Shown here piece by piece: positions 54,807-64,000 of a stretch of 64,000 nucleotides of DNA. The notes under the pieces are model-generated. The model saw only the letters and a list, made by a program, of their open reading frames with translations. It had not been told where the DNA came from and ran no database searches. Numbering within the stretch: the first letter of the stretch is position 1; each line of letters starts with the position of its first letter. The translations under genes were made by a program, and so were the position numbers. This DNA is from Tricholoma matsutake (taxonomy: Eukaryota > Basidiomycota > Agaricomycetes > Agaricales > Tricholomataceae): positions 4,960,001 through 5,024,000 of the forward strand of contig AP026544.2 in assembly GCA_026075535.2 (NCBI GenBank). The letters are read 5' to 3'.

Positions 54807-57800
54807 TCGTGTACCATTCCAATGATCCCTCGATCGAATCAATGTCGAAAAGTAGTTCAAAAGGATTTTCGGAGTTAGAGGATCAACTTTTGGAGACCGA
54901 TCAGTGCGCTTTCATTATTTCCTATGACCATTCTAATCCTTCTATTACTATTGAGTACACTGCAGACATTCCCAATATTGACTCCTCAAACACTTCGAAC
55001 TACTATTCCTTTTCTTCGATCATTGCAAACTTATATTTAACGGCTAGCAAACAGTATGTGACATATTTATTGACCTCGACGGCGACCCCTATGCAATCTT
55101 CTTCTATCTATTCCCCTTCCAATATCTCGACATTCAACTCTCTCTATCCAACACTCGCCGCTTCAAAGAAGAAGTACAAGCCCATCGCACAGAAGATTTG
55201 ACCCGTCGTCGCCAACCTTCCCGATTGCTTTTGCATCATTTGCAAGATCACTGGTGATCCACTCAAACATATGCCGAAACTCAATCCTCGTCCCCCACCT
55301 TTCTCTCCCACCCCTCGATATTTGCTCCAATGCAAGGCCCTCATCGACAAGAATCATCCAGGTGATTTCCTATGGCCCGAAGAATGAAATCTCATGCACG
55401 ACTTCATTCAAAACCACGAAACTGGCTTTGCGTGGACTGACAACGAATGAGGCAGCTTCCGACCAGACTTCTTCCCCCCAATTGAATTCCCAGTCATTAC
55501 TCACACCCCTTGGGTCAAGCGAAACATCCCGATTCCCCCTGGCATTTATGAAGAAGTCTGCAATATTATCAAGAAAAAGCTCGAAGCCGGTGTCTATGAA
55601 CACTTGAGCTCTTCGTATCGATCACGATGGTTTGGCGTTGTGAAGAAAGACGGCAAAGCGCTCCGACTTGTCCACAGCCTCGAACCTTTGAACAAGGTTA
55701 TGATCCAGCACTCAGGCATCGTTCCCATTGCTGAGCACTTAGCAGAGCAGTTTGGCGGATGATCGTGCAGTGGAATGCTCGACCTCTTCGTAGCGTTCAA
55801 CGAAAGGAAAGTTGCCAAATCTTCTTGCGATCTAACAATGTTCCAGACACCCTTTGGCGCACTTCACATTGTCACCCTTCCGATGGGTTGGACAAACTCA
55901 GTCCTGATCATGCACGACGACGTCATGCATATCCTATGACCTGAAATCCCCTACATCACAATCCCCTACATCGACAATGTTCCGATCAAAGGCCTGAAGT
56001 CTCGATACCAACTTCGTGGCGGTGCCTACGAGACGATTCCAGAGAATCCTGCGATTTGAAGGTTCATCTGGGAGCACTTCAAGAATCTCAACAGGGTGAT
56101 TCAGCACATGAAGTATTGCGGAGGGATGTTTTCAGGCCCTAAGCTCTTTCTCTGTGTTCCCAAAATAATTGTTCTAGGTCATTGTTGCAACATCAAAGGT
56201 TGTATGGTCGACCCGACATGCATCGAAGCAGTCAGCAATTGGGGACCTTTTCAATCGCTCACTGAAGTCAAAGTGTTCTTAGGAACAATCAGAGTTTGTC
56301 GTATCTTTATTTGAAACTTTGCTCACCGTGCCACAGCTCTAATCCACCTCACTCGAAAAGACGTTCCTTTCGAGTTTGGACCAAGCCAAATTGCCGCACA
56401 GGAAGACTTGAAGCAAGCCCTTATCACCTCGCCAGCCATTCGTGCCATCAACTATTTGTCCAACGCACCAGTCATACTATTGGTCGACACTTTGCACATC
56501 ACCATCGGCTTTTTCCTCGCCCAATGCGACCCTGACAATCTTTGAAAGCGCTATTATAGCCAATTCGGTTCCATTATGCTCAACGACTGCAAATCTCGAT
56601 TTTCACAACCAAAGCTCGAACTCTACGGACTTTATCGAGCCCTCGGCACCCTTCGACTTTATATTATAGGCATTTGCAATCTTATCATCGAAGTTGACGT
56701 GAGGTACATCAAAGGCATGTTATCGAACCCCGATATTGCACCTAGTGCTAGTATAAACTGTTGGATTGTTTCGATACTCACCTTTCACTTCACCCTCGTC
56801 CATGTTGCAGGAACCCATCACGGTCCTGATGGACTCTTGCAATGTCCACCACAAGCTGAAGACAGCCAGCTCAATAACGAAGAAGACTTCAGAGACTGGA
56901 TAGATCGACTTCATGGCTTTGTACACCAGATAAACCCGATATCGACTCGGCCATTCCCCTGCCAACAACAACCAACACTCACCCTCTCCTCCGATATCAC
57001 TCAGCAGAACAAAGTTACCTACAAAGGCATCCCGCGAAGTAACAACACAAAAAAGGATGATGCATGACTACTTCGTGTTCGAAAGTGGTTAGGTGACTTG
57101 GTACGACCTCTCGATCTATCAGACGCAGAATATGCTACCTTCGTCCGATATTGCACCAAATTCTTTATAGATTCAGGCAAACTATGGAGAAAAGACTCCC
57201 ACAGCACTCACAAAATTGTCGCCATCCCCGAACGCCGCCTCGAAATCATTTGCGCAGCTCACGACAACATCGGACACAAGATGGTGTTCGCTACAAAGTC
57301 CCTGATCACTTTGCAATTCTGGTGGCCCAACATGAAGGCTGACATCGCCTGGTATATTCGAACATGCCATCTCTGCCAGGTTCGTCAGATGCAAAACCTT
57401 CTAATTCCCCCCATAGTCGCGATGCCAGCTCCTCTATTCGGCAAAGTTTACGTCAACACTATGCAAATGCCTCCATCAGCCGGATTCAAGTACATCATAC
57501 AAGGCCGATGTTTGCTCTCGACATATCCAGAGTGGCAAAAGCTTCGATGCAAGAACGCGACAACCCTCAGCGACTGGATCTTTGAAGACATCATTTGTCG
57601 ATGGGGCTCTCTTTATGAGATCGTTAGCGACAACGGAAGCGCTTCCATCGCCGCGATTGAGTATCTCTCCAAGCGCTACCATATTAACCACATTCACATT
57701 AGTGGTTATAACTCTTGCGCTAACAGACTCGTCAAACGAAGCCACTTCGACGTTCGCCAATCACTATTCAAAGCCATTGATGGAGACCAAAGCAAATGGT

Positions 57801-57897
57801 CAAATGGAGCACACTCAGTCTTTTGGGCAGAATGAGTTACGGTTTGTAAACGTATGGGTTGCTCCCCTTACTTTGTTATTACAGGATCGCACCCCCT
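54807..57897 (+). pseudogene. pol: Pol of gypsy C (RT, RNase H, integrase)
   Basis: In frame +2 relative to the window. A Ser-rich linker, CFCIICKITGDPLKHMP, then RT: GVYEHLSSSYRSRWFGVVKK, RLVHSLEPLN, TPFGALHIVTLPMGWTNS and PYIDNVPIKG (55966-55995, Asn for the second catalytic Asp). RNase H-like VILLVDTLHITIGFFLAQCD; a region HVAGTHHGPDGL; integrase HDNIGHKMVFATK...CHLCQVRQ and IVSDNGSASIAAIEYLSKRY. Many TGA stops (about 55199, 55385, 55448, 55759, 55937, 56057, 56312, 56542, 57062, 57833). The end of integrase is missing because the inverted segment begins at 57899. Confidence 0.8.
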
Positions 57898-57898
57898 C

Positions 57899-60289
57899 AT
57901 TCAATCGGGGGGAAGAAGTCTGGTCGGAAGCTGCCTCGTTTGTTGTCAGTCCATGCAAAGCCAGTTTTGTGGTTTCGAATGAAGTCGTGCATGAGATTTC
58001 GTTCTTTGGGCCATAGGAAATCACCTGGATGATTCTTGTCGACGATGGCCTTGCATTGGAGCGAATATCGAGGGGTGGGAGAGAAAGGTGGGGGACAAGG
58101 ATTGAGTTTCGGCATATGTTCGAGTGGATCACCAGTGATCTTGCAAATGATGCAAAAGCGATCAGGAAGGTCAGCGATGATGGGTCAAATCTTCTGTGCG
58201 ACGGGCTTGTACTTCTTTGAAGTGGCGAGTGTCAGATAGAGAGAGTCGAATGTCGAGATATTGGAAGGGGAATAGATAGAAGAAGATTGCATAGGGGTCG
58301 CCATCGAGGTCAATAAATATGTCACATACTGTTTGCTAGCCATTAAATATAAGTTTGCAATGATCGAAGAAAAGGAATAGTAGTTCGAAGTGTTTGAGGA
58401 GTCAATATTGGGAATGTCTGCAGTGTACTCAATAGTAATAGAAGGATTAGAATGGTCATAGGAAATAATGAAAGCGCACTGATCGGTCTCCAAAAGTTGA
58501 TCCTCTAACTCCGAAAATCCTTTCAAACTACTTTTCGACATTGATTCGATTGAGGGATCATCGGAATGGTACATGATCACGTCGAGTTTGGATTGAGGAT
58601 GGTAATTGTCTGCGATTCGTTCCGATAGTTCTTCACTGTACTCTCAGTGAGAACTTCAAAAGGGCATCCAAATAAAATGTCGTATGCTGGGTCGTGAATA
58701 ATATGAATTTGCATGTATAGCATGATGGTGCCAACTTCACAAGGGACGTTGCACGCTAAACCAAGACTTTCATCGATACTGCCATTTGCCAATTGTAGAG
58801 GAATGTGGATTGAAGGGTCGTAGGCGGGACTGAGTTTGTGACAAACCTCTTCCGACATTGTGATGATCAAGGAACTGGGGTCAACGACACTCTCGACTGG
58901 GTTTCTACCATTGACATTTATAATGACCGATCTAATTGCGTGAGATTCCTTTGCGATGATGAAAGGTTCTGGAATGTCACCGGGGTGCAGACTGTTAATA
59001 TAAGTCTCGTAAGGATCATTGAGTACGTAGACGTCATCGTCGAGGATGTTCATCACGTTATCAGTTTGCTGAATGTGTCATGTTGTGACCTGTTCTTTCC
59101 ATTTAGTTTGAACCTCCGGCACTACCGAGAGTAATTCTTCAGATGTTAGCATGATAATAGGAGTCTTCATCAAATGAGTGAAAATGGTTTCCGTGATCTT
59201 GTCCTTGTGAATCAGGGCTTGGATATGGTGCAATGGGCCTTCTTTACCTTTACCTTTACCAGTCGATGCAAAGTTTCGTTCATGAGGCAGGAGGTACGAG
59301 TTCTCTTTAGCAGCGGCGTATGGGTGAATGATAGGTGGTGAGGTTGGACTGGATTTGGTAGCCGATGCTGAGGTCGATGTTGGAGGATTGGTTGCCATAG
59401 ACAAAGTGGAAGGTACCGGAGTGCATGGAGCAGTTGTTGGCTGGACTGGAGTAGGTGGGACCGGGTTTGAAGGACGGGGTTGTGCTGCAGGCATGTTATG
59501 ATCAGTTTGAGTGTACGGTCTACCACTTTGTAAGGCGAATAGTTCTTCCTCGAGCTTCGCGATGCGATCATCCACTGTGTTAGATACTTCTGATACCTGA
59601 TATATACCTCTAGGTAGTGGTGTCGATGATATTGAAGACGCGATGTTGTACATGAGGGAAGGAGTGATGGTGACCTGTGGGTTTCATCGAAGCCACTCAT
59701 TGATGTGTTCCTTGATGTAGCGGCTGGGGATGTTACGAGGAGTGAATTGACCGTTAGGGAGAACTACCTTTCCTTCAGCATTCTTCTTACACTTTCCTTC
59801 ATTAATATAGGACTGGCAAACCAAACAGTCACTAATAAAATGTCCGGCGAGACCGCAAAAGATGCAAACCAGAGCTTCGATTTGTTCAGATCAAAGGCTA
59901 TTGTTAGCATGAGGTGGGTTAGACATTTTTGAACCTGCTAGAGCCGTGACGAGAGTAGTTGCAAACTTTTCAAAGATAGCTGAAAGGTCTTCCGATTTGA
60001 TCTGAGGTGCTGATGTCAAGGTGGTCGCTGCCAATGATGAGGTTGCCGAGTTTGAGCTGAGTAGGGAAGAGGTGTCCGAGGAGTTCGATCCAGCTAAGAC
60101 AAACTTTGCGGCTTCATGGATGTGATCGAGTGGGTAGGGGTCATCTGGGTAATGGTCAGGATACTTAAGCTCGAGTCATTGAGCAATGCGCAACCACAAT
60201 CCAGGTTGGAATCCTCGAATGAATGCTCTGCTCTGCTCTGCTTCTGAGATTCTGTTTTTAGTTGACAGGAATTTCATAATGTTATAAGG
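57899..60289 (-). repeat. Inverted copy of 53091-55487 (arm of a 2.4 kb inverted repeat)
   Basis: Reverse complement of 53091-55487 over its whole length, including the knuckle, the protease-like region and the start of pol, with scattered differences that are largely CpG transitions. At two sites (opposite 55385 and 55448) this arm has CGA where the other has TGA. The arms are separated by a 2.4 kb loop (55488-57898). The divergence argues against an assembly artefact. Confidence 0.85.
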
Positions 60290-60689
60290 TAGGGTTCGTC
60301 CACAGCCAACATCATCACGTGTTGTGTGACCTTACTGTGACTGATTTGTCAGTTTCCGGGAACATCAATTGGCGTATCGGCGTGCCTCGTCTAGTAGCTA
60401 ATCTATGTACTATGAATTACACTATGTGCTTTTAAGATGTAAATAAATTATATACTAGAGTATCATGAGATAATAGTTGTGAATTATTTACTTAGGTTAT
60501 CAATAGGTGATGCAAAGGTGATGTTTGCTTTTTATTTTCCTTATTTGAGTCGGGGCTTAATTTCCGTTTGCCAGGGTGGGCATGATGGCCAAGATTTCGG
60601 AGCCCCAGTTCTGCCTCCCCTAAACACTGCCCATCTTTCATTTCTTTCATTGGCTCGTGACGTGCTTGAGGCGCAATGCCCGAACGCGG
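60290..60689. other. 400 bp of unassigned sequence between inverted arm and LTR
   Basis: Not seen elsewhere in the window. An ORF can be drawn from 60479 but has no recognisable motif. It may be host sequence trapped between two C copies or an internal 3' part of gypsy C. Confidence 0.3.
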
Positions 60690-61691
60690 TGATAGGTCCA
60701 CCTCGCGCTATAAGGTCTGTAACCACTCACAGCAGTTCCGCATCAATCTCCCATGACACTCAGAACCCCTTGAACACCTTCGAGCCTCGCGAAACGCTCC
60801 TGAACAGGCTTCGAGTGGCCTCGCGCTACCTCGATCCCCCTTGAACAATATAGGAACACTTCAAATGTGCTCGGCTGCCATCATCATGGCCTCTGGCACT
60901 CTTACTACATGCCGACAAGTCATAGCAAGGTTGACCAAGCTATTCGGCCACTGACTGAGCACGTGCAAGATGACTAAGGACACAATGAGGCAAATTTCAA
61001 ATGTTTAGATGGTTTGTAATGACATAGGACGAGTACATTTTGCACATATCAGGACTCCAGAGATTTAATTCTTATCTTTTATTGTTTTACTCAGTGATAG
61101 AGGTTTATCTTTTATCCTAGACTTCACCTCATGTAGGCCTCATGTTCTCCTTCCCCTTTTTGGTAGTACCTCTTCAGAACTTATTTAAACTTGTAATAGT
61201 TACTCACTTGAAAAGAAAAAGAAGAGATCGTCTTACTTCACTATAGTCTGATTTAAGAGTTCAGCTCTTGAGTCCAAGCCTCTCGTCTAGCCCGAAGTTC
61301 TGTGAATCATTGCAAACTTCCTCGAAACTTCATATTAGCCCTTGAACCCTTCATCCATCATATATCGTTATTGCCCCTCATCACTATCATCACCGCCCCA
61401 CTCACATATTCCTTCTACACACTTCATAAAACTGTCTATACCATTCCCAATTACCTTGAACATCTCCTCTAACCCTCGAACCTTATCGATCTCCCTCGAA
61501 CTTACATCGAGAGATCTCGTGCCCCTTTGAACATTCTCGAAACCCTTCGTACCCACTCGGACGTCTTACACATCCATCAGGTTGGATTCAGTGACTTTTA
61601 GTACCACCTCGCACCCTTCCTCTAACGCGTGTTATACCATCCAAGGCCATTTTAGTAGGTTTTGTTTGGGGTTTCCGGGTCGAGCATATCA
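60690..61691 (+). repeat. LTR of gypsy C (copy 4)
   Basis: 1002 bp, closely similar to copy 3, again TGATAGGTCCACCT...CATATCA. The base after its end begins gypsy B integrase sequence (CCGCTTATCAC), while the sequence before it is unrelated to gypsy B. Confidence 0.85.
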
Positions 61692-62433
61692 CCGCTTATC
61701 ACCCCCAGACCGACAGAGCAACAGAGCAAGTAAACCAAGAGCTAGAGGTTTACCTCCACATGTTCTGTTCAAACAAACCCGAAGATTGGGAGTGTTATCT
61801 CCCAACAGCAGAATTCACGCATAACCAGAAGACACACTCCATAGTAAAACATTTGCCGTTTTACTTGATAATGGGATATCAACCACATGCTATCCCCACC
61901 CCCTACGAAAAGACGAATGTGCCAGCTGCCAAACAGAGAATCCAAGAACTTCTCTCTGTGAGAAGGGAAGCTCTTGCCACACACAAACTGGCCAGACAGG
62001 CTATGGCCACCCAAACAAAAGGGCGATACAAACCATTCAAGGTTGGAGAACAAGTATGGCTTGACTCCAAGAACCTGAAGATTGGCTACCCAATGAGAAA
62101 ATTGGTGCCAAAACAAGAAGGGCCCTTCATGATTGAAGATGCCTTGTCGAGAATGACATACCGATTGAAACTGCTGCTGAGATGGAAGATCCACCCAGTA
62201 TTCCATGCAGCTTTACTCATGCAATACCATGAGAATGACACTCATGGACAAAACTTCCTGACTCCAACACCCGACCTCATGGAAGGAGAGAATGAATATG
62301 AGGTGGAAGTGATCATCACACACAAGAAGCATGGCAAGACTCGCTGCTACCTCGTGAAATGGGTTGACTCCCCAACATCCGAAAACACATGGGAACCCGA
62401 ATCAAACTTGAAGAATGCCCCTGAGATCCTGAT
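61692..62433 (+). pseudogene. pol: Fragment of a second gypsy B pol (integrase C-terminus and chromodomain)
   Basis: Open frame from the integrase AYHPQTD segment through PEDWECYLPTAEFTHNQKTH, VGEQVWLDSKNLKIGYPMRK, KIHPVFHAALL and a chromodomain YEVEVIITHKKHGKTRCYLV, KWVDSPTSENTWEPESNL, to EIL. It is collinear with 33247-33996 in gypsy B. No stop occurs, but two codons that are TGA in the complete copy are CAA here (62010 and 62113). It is cut on the left by LTR C and on the right by LTR F. Confidence 0.85.
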
Positions 62434-63194
62434 TGTTAGGAAACAGCCCCATTACCTAATAAAATTTCATTTTCATTTTATTATGTCGAATTACACTACA
62501 TTACACCAAATGACGCCAAATGATGCTACACTTTGATAGCGTGAGAATATTATTTCGCACACATCACTATGTATGTGCCTGTATGCGCACGTCGGTAACA
62601 ACAATGTACAATATATGTAACATAGTATATAAACCCTAAATATATGCCTAGGGGACCCCAGTTGTGTTCTCTTAGGTATTCCACCTACATTTTCGGTGTG
62701 AAAGGCCTATCTCAACAAACTCACCTATTAATAACCCCTCGCATCAAAACCATCAATTCCCCATCACGCACGTGGATCCCGCCCCCTTCTTGTAGAGAGA
62801 ACCCGCATGGTCTTAGCTAGCAGATAGTGGGTGTCGCCCTAACAGAAGAACACAACTTTTCATATCAGTGCGCCTTCTCTTACCTGTGCATATGTCATTG
62901 TTTCACTGCGCCACATCCGATTACTCATCCTTTCGGCACGAGCCGGAAGTACTTGTATATATGTAATCTACCTTTTCTTTCGTAAGCCAATGCCAGGCCT
63001 CACCTTACATTGTGACTGCCAGTGATCGAGAGGCAGCGCTCGTCATTAGGACAGCTGCAACCAGACAACCGATCGGATCTGGTTTAGTTATGATTTACAT
63101 TACTCTATTTGGACGACTATTTTAGTTACAAGCCGAATTCAGTGATATCTCTGAGATCAGGCACTGTTGGAAGGGTTGTTGATCCGAAGTGTCA
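62434..63194 (+). repeat. 5' LTR of gypsy F (extent uncertain)
   Basis: Starts TGTTAGG directly after the gypsy B fragment. A TATATAAA lies at 62626. Two ends are possible: CCTAACA at 62844, an exact inverse of the start (411 bp), or TGTCA at 63194, followed by AAATAGGCGCCCGACG, which looks like a primer-binding site (761 bp). I prefer the second because of that site. No second copy is in the window to test it. Confidence 0.5.
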
Positions 63195-63330
63195 AAATAG
63201 GCGCCCGACGAACGATGAACCATTGACGAACCTCGACGAACCTTATCATGTGACCCGCAGACATTTGGAGAGGTCTTGAAGAAAAATTTTGAATTTGTCG
63301 AAGAAGTGATTCATCACAGATTCTATAATT

Positions 63331-64000
63331 ATGTCCGAACCTTCAACTTCTAATCCCAGTCCTAATCCTGTTCCCATACCAGCACTAGAGGCAAAAATTG
63401 ATGCGCTCACAGCGCAAATGTCGCAATTAGTGTCAGTATTGGCAGCACCACAGCCCAGACAAGTGGAAGTACAGCCAGAGACGACAGGAGAAAGAGATGA
63501 TGAGATGGAGGAGATGGTGGAGTGGATATTGCAGGAGGATGAGACAGTGGAGAAATCCAGAAATGGAAAAGTGCGCTTACCTAAGTACGCACCCCCGCAA
63601 ATCTTTGACGGTACCATGGAGAATACAAAATCCTTCATCAGCTCTATAGTATTGTACATCCATGGGAGGAAGCCCGAGTTTCGTACAGCCAAGTCTAGGA
63701 TTATGTTTGCTCTCTCATACATTCAGGGGGGGAAAGCACAGTTCTGGAGAAATGAGGCTATTAATCAAATTGCCACGGGAAATAAACCATTTGCAACCTT
63801 CAAGGAATTTCTGGAGAGATTGGAGGCACAGTTTGGAGACCCTAATCCAAAGGCGACAGCCAATGCTAAATTAAAGACCATGCGCCAAGGTTCCTTAACA
63901 GCAGATGAATTTATTTTGCAGTTCAAAGCAGAAGCTTCGCAAACGGACATGGGAGAAGCCATGTTGGTAGAGTTTTTGAAAGCAGGATTAAATCCCTCTT
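63331..64000 (+). CDS. gag: Gag of gypsy F (runs off the window)
   Basis: Open from ATG 63331 to the window end, 223 codons without a stop. A Pro/Ser-rich start (PNPVPIPALEAKIDALTAQM) is followed by a predicted short coiled coil, an acidic stretch (RDDEMEEMVEWILQEDE), and the retrotransposon-gag core IFDGTMENTKSFISSIVLYI, SRIMFALSYIQGGKAQFW, FLERLEAQFGDPN, LKTMRQGSLTADEFILQF. The knuckle would lie beyond the window. It has no TGA decay, unlike most gag and pol genes here, so F may be the youngest element in the window. Confidence 0.85.
   Translation, partial: MSEPSTSNPSPNPVPIPALEAKIDALTAQMSQLVSVLAAPQPRQVEVQPETTGERDDEMEEMVEWILQEDETVEKSRNGKVRLPKYAPPQIFDGTMENTKSFISSIVLYIHGRKPEFRTAKSRIMFALSYIQGGKAQFWRNEAINQIATGNKPFATFKEFLERLEAQFGDPNPKATANAKLKTMRQGSLTADEFILQFKAEASQTDMGEAMLVEFLKAGLNPS

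Larger units (their letters stand above)
51378..61691 (+). mobile_element. Ty3/gypsy C, rearranged by an inverted duplication
   Basis: Family C LTRs at 51378-52386 and 60690-61691 frame a gag-pol region (52719-57897) followed by an inverted 2.4 kb copy of part of it (57899-60289) and 400 bp of other sequence. The left flank is gypsy A and the right flank is gypsy B, and no target duplication matches (CCTGC versus CCGCT), so this is not one simple insertion. Recombination between two C copies is the simplest account. Confidence 0.75.

Noticed and set aside
57582..58239. Plus-strand ORFs spanning the inverted-arm junction of gypsy C
   Set aside because: They join the sense integrase end to antisense sequence of the inverted arm, so they are artefacts of the rearrangement.
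60479..60844. 121-codon ORF across the start of LTR C copy 4
   Set aside because: No recognisable motif, and half lies in the LTR.
60681..61699. GCGGTGATA/TATCACCGC as an extended terminal inverted repeat of LTR C copy 4
   Set aside because: The CCGC on the right is native gypsy B integrase sequence; other C LTRs do not share it.

Overview
The window reads as a transposon graveyard from a filamentous basidiomycete, most likely an Agaricomycete. The support is a KDZ-type transposase, several chromodomain-bearing Ty3/gypsy elements, a fungal PIF/Harbinger transposase, a LINE with a terminal RNase H, introns of about 40-66 nt, and one multi-exon gene of a type I associate with Agaricomycetes. 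I see no housekeeping gene, rRNA, genuine tRNA gene or CRISPR array. Almost every coding region is broken, and nearly all in-frame stops are TGA where CGA is expected, which points to CpG deamination.

Layout. 1-2600: a small inverted-repeat element, an old direct duplication and a faint coding remnant. 2612-21768: a KDZ transposon shredded by nested insertions. Its transposase is split by a solo LTR (family C, 3754-8464) that itself holds two more solo LTRs and TIR element 1. Its downstream ORF is split by TIR element 2 (11195-21366), which contains gypsy E (11506-18727) and a CACTA-like fold-back MITE (18806-19469). 21855-25211: a 5'-truncated LINE on the minus strand, split by TIR element 3 (22467-24595). 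25263-26729: a PIF/Harbinger transposase (minus) holding a MITE. 26706-38693: gypsy D, split by a complete gypsy B (27741-35969) and a second solo C LTR (36677-38021). 38694-about 40560: truncated TIR element 4 with another MITE inside. 41511-42720: a spliced gene of unknown function (minus). 45062-51377: gypsy A, cut off by a C LTR. 51378-61691: a rearranged gypsy C carrying a 2.4 kb inverted duplication. 61692-62433: a fragment of a second gypsy B. 62434-64000: the start of gypsy F, with an undamaged gag running off the window.

The most unusual content is the family of roughly 2 kb TIR elements (1, 2, 3, 4, plus the KDZ element itself). They share a CTTTACACTCCCCC-type terminus and make 8-9 bp target duplications, which can be verified here because removing the elements restores reading frames or matches an empty site. 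Just inside each end sits a tRNA-like A-box/B-box module pointing outward. The interior has a conserved order of hairpin-plus-intron cassettes, GAGCAACTGCTC-like palindromes and CCCTCGC hairpins. Element 3 has four cassettes in tandem, each an approximately 86-96 nt exon-like segment ending in a hairpin and followed by a 62-66 nt canonical-looking intron. I cannot match this architecture to a family I know. It is the best candidate here for an undescribed system.
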